From positions 3,233,111-3,297,110 of the forward strand of contig CP137683.1 in assembly GCA_037976565.1 (NCBI GenBank): a DNA stretch of 64,000 nucleotides, given 5' to 3'. The position numbers and the translations under genes were made by a program. The notes under the pieces are model-generated. The model had not been told where the DNA came from. It made no database searches and saw only the letters and a program-made list of their open reading frames with translations. The stretch comes from Mesocentrotus franciscanus. Its lineage: Eukaryota > Echinodermata > Echinoidea > Camarodonta > Strongylocentrotidae. Below are positions 59,901 to 64,000 of this stretch, piece by piece; positions within the stretch are counted from its first letter, which is position 1, and the number at the start of each line of letters is the position of its first letter.

Positions 59901-61551
59901 AGCTTTCCACAGGGACTAAGTTTGAAGGCATTTCCTTTTAAAAAGCCCCACTGCACTACTTGTGTGTGTGTAATTGGGTTTTTACAGACGTGTATCAATC
60001 AGATATGATTATTTACGTCTGGGGACCGACTTTTAACGTCACCATCCGAAAGATGTGACTCAGTTTCGAACCTGCGTCCTCGGCTGAATCAGTTTGTAAC
60101 TTCCATTGTTAGCTGGATTACAGGCGCACGCCACAACGCCCCGTTGTAGCTACTTGCTACTTGCTCCCTCTAAATAGAAAACAATGCCTAAGCGGTGCCT
60201 GTTGGTCCCCCATGATCCTCTTTTTCTTATGTTAATTGAGAGCTGAGTTGATGAGATAACCACCTGTCAGTGACCAGGCTGGGAGGTCTAATCCCTCCTG
60301 GCCAAACTAGTGCAGTGGGGCTTTAATGAATGTCATTTAATCTTCATTTCTCCTTAATGTTTATAATTTCAACCTCTGTTTGAGCACAGAATATTAAGAT
60401 TTAACAAAGAACTCATTTTAAAACATATAGTGGAAGGATTAACCCTCTCAGGGTTAATTAACATGTGAAGCAAATGCAGAATCATCCTTAACACTTCCAT
60501 GAACTTTTGTGACAATCAAAATTATGCGATATTTCAAGCAGACATTCTTGAAACAAATCATCTCCTACTAAAAAGCCAGAAGGAGATTAAATCATATGAT
60601 TTTGTAAAGATTTAATGTCCTTCTTGATCTTAGTTAGCAGATGAAATTCATTAAAAACTCAAATGTGGTTGTCAACAAACTGTCGTGAAAATGCAAACGT
60701 TCAAAGAAAATGTGTTTTTCTTTCTGTGACTTTTCAAATATGTTACACCTTTCTGGCCCTAAGCAGAAAAATTACTCTTTTGATACTCAAACGTGGTTAT
60801 AGGTAGTTGTTCATGAACTTTTTTGATAATGACAAGAGTCACAGAAAATGTTTTTTATTTTTTACAAGTATGTAGCTATTAAGAGGCAAAAGGGTACTAA
60901 CACATTATATTTTGATATACATGTATGCCCTACTTGCTCCCAGTCAGTAGATGAAATATTCATTAGATACCCGAACATGATTGTCAATAAACCTGTGAGA
61001 GAAAAAGACATTTGAAGTGGCTATTCAAACAAATCATCAGCAAACAGCACTAACTCCCATCACTTTTCATTGATTTCAATCCCTACTGGCTCTTGGCAAA
61101 CAAAATATTCATTTGATTCTCTAACATGGCTGTCAATAAACTTTTGTGACAATAAGAAACTTCAAAGAAAATATGTGTTTCTTGCTGTGGCCTTTGAAAC
61201 AAAACATCTCCCAAGCGCCAGAAGTGCAATAACTGACATCATTTTACAAGGAGTAAATGCCCTTCTTGCATTCAGCAAAACAAATTTCTCATTTGATACT
61301 CAAACACGCTTGTTCATGAACTTTAGTGACAAAAATGTCAGGAATTTTTACTGTTGCTTTTTAAACAAAATATCAGCTAAGAGGTAGAGGGTCATTGCCA
61401 CATATCATCTGCATTAAGGTAATGCCCTTCTGGCTTTCAGCTAACACACTGTCAACATGGTACTCACATATGTGGTTGTCCAGAGCTTTGCTTCCCCGTC
61501 AAATGATACAAAGACAAGATTATCGGGCACTCCTTTCCTTGCCATAATCCT
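44669..61551 (-). CDS. CATIP: CATIP (ciliogenesis-associated TTC17-interacting protein), last four exons
   Basis: CATIP binds TTC17 and promotes actin polymerisation needed for ciliogenesis. Exons on the minus strand: 61551-61468, 49216-49092, 48478-48313, 44924-44669. They read RIMARKGVPDNLVFVSFDGE, then ...ERTINSYGSIPDTWQSYFLP, then HLASRVHVGSP...KKPLNWEEDMQLYSQFLDRK, then EELKGDHATYMRHHPELKA. These match human CATIP (IPTTWQYYLLSDGHLAKRVQ, WEEDMELYSKFLDRKEEL, from memory). The C-terminal RIIa-like segment LADFLQFLLLRKPADIVSFA is present but one reading frame away, so the last exon has a 2-bp deletion or 1-bp insertion relative to expectation. The N-terminal half lies beyond the window. Confidence 0.9.
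44880..45370 (-). repeat. ~85-bp tandem array derived from the CATIP terminal-exon acceptor
   Basis: The acceptor and start of the last exon recur upstream in the intron. At 45138-45060 ttacccag is followed by DELKANPATYMRHHPNLKPF; a decayed copy lies at about 45237-45158, and another at 45300-45238 (ttacccag then EWLK...). GGGAACAAT flanks mark each unit. Confidence 0.85.
45741..46134. mobile_element. Long-armed inverted-repeat element in CATIP intron
   Basis: Arms of about 125 bases (45741-45866, 46004-46134) share ttcttcagacctatgtcgta and ggtagaatggga-type blocks. The spacer of ~137 bases has no coding signal. Confidence 0.85.
46200..48055. other. CATIP intron sequence, nothing recognised
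   Basis: Low-complexity patches only (tgtaga repeats near 46515, A-run near 47405, G-run at 47768). No supported exon. Confidence 0.4.
48062..48231. mobile_element. pogo/Tigger-like MITE with TA target duplication
   Basis: cagtgaaacctgctttagcg at left and inverted gttatatacaggttttactg at right, flanked on both sides by TA. Inner tandem agaccac(c/t) motifs. CAGT termini and TA duplication fit Tc1/mariner-pogo relatives. Confidence 0.8.
48313..48478 (-). CDS. CATIP: CATIP exon
   Basis: Acceptor attcttgacag and donor gtaggg. It encodes HLASRVHVGSPVTMHLL, a Pro-rich linker, then KKPLNWEEDMQLYSQFLDRK. Confidence 0.92.
49092..49216 (-). CDS. CATIP: CATIP exon
   Basis: Acceptor cttgtacag. The donor must be GTCAGT (GG|gtcagt): only this joins in frame to give LPDG-HLASRV as in CATIP. 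The GT four bases further on would break the frame. It encodes RGLEDRTQRVGEDEVMVKGI and onward. Confidence 0.85.
49380..49470 (+). repeat. (ATG)n microsatellite
   Basis: Imperfect gatgat run. Confidence 0.9.
49505..49590 (-). mobile_element. SINE 3' end, minus orientation
   Basis: The reverse strand reads gacatgagtgctatacaaga then acccactattatt, the same ending as the SINE at 24958-25205. Confidence 0.7.
49650..49718 (+). repeat. 22-bp minisatellite, three units
   Basis: gagggagcgaagcgaccaag plus cc, repeated three times, then a G-rich flank (gaggggggga...). Confidence 0.9.
50325..50790. promoter_or_regulatory. CpG-rich segment in the long CATIP intron
   Basis: Many CpG dinucleotides (gcggagcgcgag, gccggggacggccgtggccgg, cgtcgaccgcggccg) in otherwise AT-rich DNA. 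An inverted pair around gttgccgattt / aaatcggcaac is present. It could be an alternative promoter or a GC-rich repeat; no exon is seen beside it. Confidence 0.35.
50800..53980. other. Long CATIP intron, nothing recognised
   Basis: AT-rich; short frames without family motifs or splice context. Confidence 0.4.
53985..54180 (+). repeat. Local repeat family, copy A
   Basis: gaatattcctgaggggtaaa ... gatgccatccacacctgata ... tctagacagac ... ttgcagtggaaaaa. Shares this order with copies B (inverted) and D. Confidence 0.75.
54350..54520 (-). repeat. Local repeat family, copy B (inverted)
   Basis: Reverse complement carries atccctgaggggcactac, gtgccatctacacctgatat, gtctagacagactcaacaga and ttgcagtgaaaaat. 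Confidence 0.75.
54690..54795 (-). repeat. Local repeat family, copy C (inverted, partial)
   Basis: Reverse complement carries aagtctagacagcctcaaca and gccacagttaaagttac only. Confidence 0.6.
54817..55303. mobile_element. Element with TTAA-flanked AGACCC/GGGTCT ends
   Basis: tttaaagaccc at left and gggtctttaa at right: TTAA duplication with 6-bp inverted ends, as in piggyBac/Kolobok-type insertions. Non-coding. It lies between copies C and D of the local repeat. Confidence 0.45.
55608..55795 (+). repeat. Local repeat family, copy D
   Basis: gaatattcctcagggacata ... ttgccattcacacccgatat ... tctagacagcctcaacagag ... cttgcagtgaaaaaa. Confidence 0.75.
55800..57630. other. Long CATIP intron, nothing recognised
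   Basis: No supported exon or repeat copy. Confidence 0.4.
57636..57661 (+). repeat. (CT)n microsatellite
   Basis: About 24 bases of tctctc. Confidence 0.9.
57670..59540. other. Long CATIP intron, nothing recognised
   Basis: Contains CCTAACCC-type motifs near 57908-57955 only. Confidence 0.4.
59555..59660 (+). repeat. AG-rich repeat with a 17-base unit
   Basis: gagagagaaaagggaac repeated three times, then (GA)n. Confidence 0.85.
60020..60146 (-). mobile_element. SINE with 7SL-like 5' end
   Basis: The minus strand from 60143 reads GGCGTTGTGGCGTGCGCCTG then TAATCCAGCTAAC, closely resembling the 5' Alu-domain start of 7SL RNA (GTGGCGCGTGCCTGTAATCC). A B-box CAGGTTCGAAACTG follows. Its end is not defined. 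Confidence 0.55.
60480..61480. repeat. ~130-185-bp degenerate tandem array ending on a CATIP exon
   Basis: Keyed on actcaaa(n)tggttgtc(a)ataaactt: positions about 60657, 60784, 60968, 61116, 61298 and 61462. Each has tgcccttctggct-like and aaacaaatcatctcc-like blocks. The last unit is the donor and 3' end of the CATIP exon at 61468. Confidence 0.75.
61468..61551 (-). CDS. CATIP: CATIP exon
   Basis: 28 codons between acceptor gatactacag and donor gtgagt, encoding RIMARKGVPDNLVFVSFDGE then AKLWTTTY (human MAWRRRVPAKMVFLALDMET region). The donor edge is the last unit of a tandem array. Confidence 0.85.
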
Positions 61552-61844
61552 CTGTAGTATCAAATTAGAACCTATTCATTGGTCAAAAGAAAAAAAAGAA
61601 ATGTAAACAATAACCACTAAGTAAATGATAGTTCTTATAAATCTGCCTAGAGTTGATGGGTGAAATTAAAACTAAAAAACCTGCAACTGGAAGTGGAAGC
61701 AATAAAGGCCTAGTGCCATCTCACCAAAAATGATAACAAAAACATATTCGTTGATTGAAGGTAGGCTCTACCACAAGTACAGTAAAGTTGAACTTTTTCG
61801 AGGTGAAAAAAGAAAGTGACTGCATTCAAATCATTTTCAAAGCA

Positions 61845-62035
61845 GCGCAGTGGTCTAATAACCCTGAGGGCCTAGTTTCAAAGCCAAGTTGATGCGTTAG
61901 TACCCTTTGGTTAGGCATTAATCCTCATTACCAAGTCCCTCAGAGAAAACTTAAAGCCATTGGTCCACTGGTTGCTTAGTTACAAGTACCGGGGTATGTT
62001 TTCTTAGCAACCAGGTTAAAAACAAACCTGGGTTA
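61845..62035 (+). mobile_element. tRNA-derived SINE, plus orientation
   Basis: gcagcgcagtggtctaataa (A-box region), tagtttcaaagcc (B-box region), then ggcattaatcctcattacca, shared with 42220-42365. Confidence 0.75.
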
Positions 62036-62039
62036 TTAA

Positions 62040-62660
62040 AAATATGACAACTTTGATAAACCAAAAAAATAACAAAAAATGCTATGATGCATTTTCTCGA
62101 ACCCTAAAAAAAGAACAAAACAAAAGCAAACGAGGTACATGTAAATGCAAGAAAAGAAGAGGCGGAAAGGCAGAATACCTTTGATGACTATTAACTATTG
62201 ATTTTCTTGAATCTTTCTAATGGTTAATCTATTTGCAGGAGAAAAAAAATCTCACACAGACGATTTCCAAAAGGATCTTGTACAGCAAATAAATCTATAT
62301 TGCATAGCCCAAGGCAACAAAAGAAATCCAGGAACTGCAGAAGTTAATATTTCTATATAGCCTGCAACCTTCTATTATAAAAATGCTATTTACAAAATTA
62401 AATCTGTTTTGAATATTCTCTACTATAGAAAGATATTTACGGCAGTAATTCCACTTGCATTAGATATATTTTCCAATCAAATTCAGGATAGAAAGTCAGG
62501 TTAATTGTAGGCCAATTTAATGTACATGCAAAGGAAAGGAGTAGAGAAGAAATAATTCAATCAATTTGATTCAAACTGTTGTTTCAAGCTGAAATTAAAA
62601 AACTCATCTAAGATGAGTTTTCTGCTAAATGAAATGATTAAAATGCATTTTTAACAGATA
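62040..62660. other. Intron sequence, nothing recognised
   Basis: A-rich; no exon supported. Confidence 0.4.
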
Positions 62661-62666
62661 TGTTTA

Positions 62667-62993
62667 CTTCCTCCTCCTCTTCTTCTTCTTCTTCCCTTTC
62701 TTCTTCTTCTTCTTCTTCTTCTCCTCCTCCTCCTCCTCCTCCTCCTCCTCCTCCTCCTCCTCCTCCTCCTCCTCCTCCTCCTCCTCCTCCTCCTCCTCCT
62801 CCTCCTCCTCCTCCTCCTCCTCCTCCTCCTCCTCCTCCTCCTCCTCCTCCTCCTCCTCCTCCTCCTCCTTCTTCTTCTTCTTCTTCTTCTTCTTTGTCCT
62901 CTCCTTTATCCTTTTCTTCTTCTCCTCCTCATCCTTCTTCTTCTTCTTTTTCTTGTTTTGCTTCTTCTTCTTCTTCTTCTTTTTCTCCTTGAA
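62667..62993 (+). repeat. (TCC)n/(TTC)n polypyrimidine microsatellite
   Basis: About 325 bases of pure pyrimidine triplets, mostly tcc in the centre and ttc at the edges. All-pyrimidine over this length is triplex (H-DNA) prone. Any apparent poly-Ser or poly-Pro frame is an artefact. Confidence 0.95.
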
Positions 62994-62999
62994 TCATAT

Positions 63000-63470
63000 G
63001 TCAATTAGGGTAACAGAATGGCAACATTTACACTGCATGTAAACAATTTTCAATACAGATTTTCTTTTCATAGATTCAGATTTAGGATTTAGGATTTTTT
63101 TCTTCCTTGTTTTGTTTTGTTTCGTTGTATATCTTACGAAGAATAAAGTGACCACTCTTCACACCTGCATACATACGTAAATGATCAATTTCCATTACAC
63201 AGATCTCTATATACGATGAGAAAGAAAAGAAGAATACGCCACAGGCATTAGCAGAAGTGTTTATCTCTTCATTTCAATTCACGGGGAGCTCCGAAAATAT
63301 ATTTGATATGTTCCGCCGCTGTTGCAGTAGCGGGTTGCAGACTGTCAGGCAAATTAGTTGATTGTTCAGAAAGCTGTGTAAACAGGTCTAGTAGCTTTGG
63401 TAATGGAAGCAGTGGCTCCCCATAACAAAGCCGTAGGTCATTGGCCCATATTCTTGTTGTCTATGTTAGA
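63000..63470. other. Non-coding, nothing recognised
   Basis: No supported exon on either strand. Confidence 0.4.
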
Positions 63471-63477
63471 GACCTGA

Positions 63478-63630
63478 GCCCCATCTTATAAAGAGTTGTG
63501 ATAGATTCAAATGAATCTCAAGTCCTCCAATCAATCACAAGTTTGTAGTCTCTTATCTCTTATGAACATAATTGCAATTGATCATTCACAAATAAGTGGT
63601 AATTACTATCAAATTTCTATAAGATGGGGC
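63478..63630. mobile_element. Foldback MITE, ends GCCCCATCTTATA
   Basis: gccccatcttata at left and tataagatggggc at right, exact inverted ends; about 153 bp. Confidence 0.75.
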
Positions 63631-63631
63631 C

Positions 63632-64000
63632 CAGACCTAGCTTTAAACCTATTCCACTGATTTACGGGGGTCAGGTGTCAACCCTGAAGTTCAATGTAAA
63701 TTGCTGAACTGTACTGCACTGTAAACAAACCAAGTGGATTAAAGGGCGCTGCAGGGATTTACACGGTGAAAATCTTGAAATTTGTAAAAGGGCCAAAATG
63801 TAAAACAAGTGAAACGCTCTCGGCGGTCTCGCCAGCATTACGCAATTCGATATGATGAAATATTGAGGTAGGGACATTATTGATAGGCAGGGTGGCCCAT
63901 TAGCAGGCCCCCCAAAATGAAATCCTCTGAATCTAATCAGCATTTTGAAGTGAATATTGACTAAGAATATGCAGACCTGAAATGACATTTGACCTTGACT
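63632..64000. other. Window end, nothing recognised
   Basis: CATIP upstream exons should lie in or beyond this direction, but none can be supported here. Confidence 0.4.

Noticed and set aside
62660..62992. Poly-Ser/poly-Pro reading frame
   Set aside because: Translation of a TCC/TTC microsatellite.
63671..63988. Minus-strand frame considered as an upstream CATIP exon
   Set aside because: Does not match the expected CATIP region and has no suitable acceptor/donor pair in phase.

Overview
This is a window of animal nuclear DNA: genes split by GT-AG introns, AT-rich intergenic sequence, abundant microsatellites, MITE-like foldbacks, tRNA-derived SINE fragments and retrotransposon debris. The gene models are clearly metazoan. 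The general repeat style (many short tgtacatgta motifs, several SINE families ending in ATT repeats, very high difference between two near-identical copies) suggests a marine invertebrate deuterostome, most likely an echinoderm such as a sea urchin. That assignment is inference only. There is no operon or prokaryotic content.

Three genes can be read. (1) WDR75 (plus strand, 1-8788) is the 3' portion of the small-subunit processome WD40 protein. Ten exons joined in consistent phase give 504 residues, and the 5' part lies outside the window. (2) A complete four-exon phytanoyl-CoA dioxygenase family gene lies on the minus strand (10554-13124, 283 aa), convergent with WDR75. A second near-identical copy lies at 30395-33011 but carries a 2-bp deletion that truncates it. 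(3) The last four exons of CATIP (ciliogenesis-associated TTC17-interacting protein) lie on the minus strand (44669-61551). They include a 12.2-kb intron and an apparent frameshift in the last exon.

The middle of the window is dominated by duplication and mobile DNA. A 6.1-kb block (10530-16630) recurs at 30371-36487, directly after a 500-N assembly gap. Between them lie about 13 kb of nested repeats: a family with AGGTGGNCTGT termini that contains a tRNA-Gly-like pol III promoter, a decayed Gypsy element with integrase upstream of RNase H, a transposase-like fragment and a decayed hAT transposase. The simplest reading is that two haplotypes were laid end to end, one carrying the repeat insertion.

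The most interesting recurring pattern is that short tandem arrays repeatedly overlap exon edges. In WDR75 they involve the acceptor of one exon and the C-terminal coding end. In CATIP they involve one acceptor, one donor and the C-terminal coding end. These create decoy splice sites and extra downstream copies of C-terminal coding sequence. I found no wholly new gene system.
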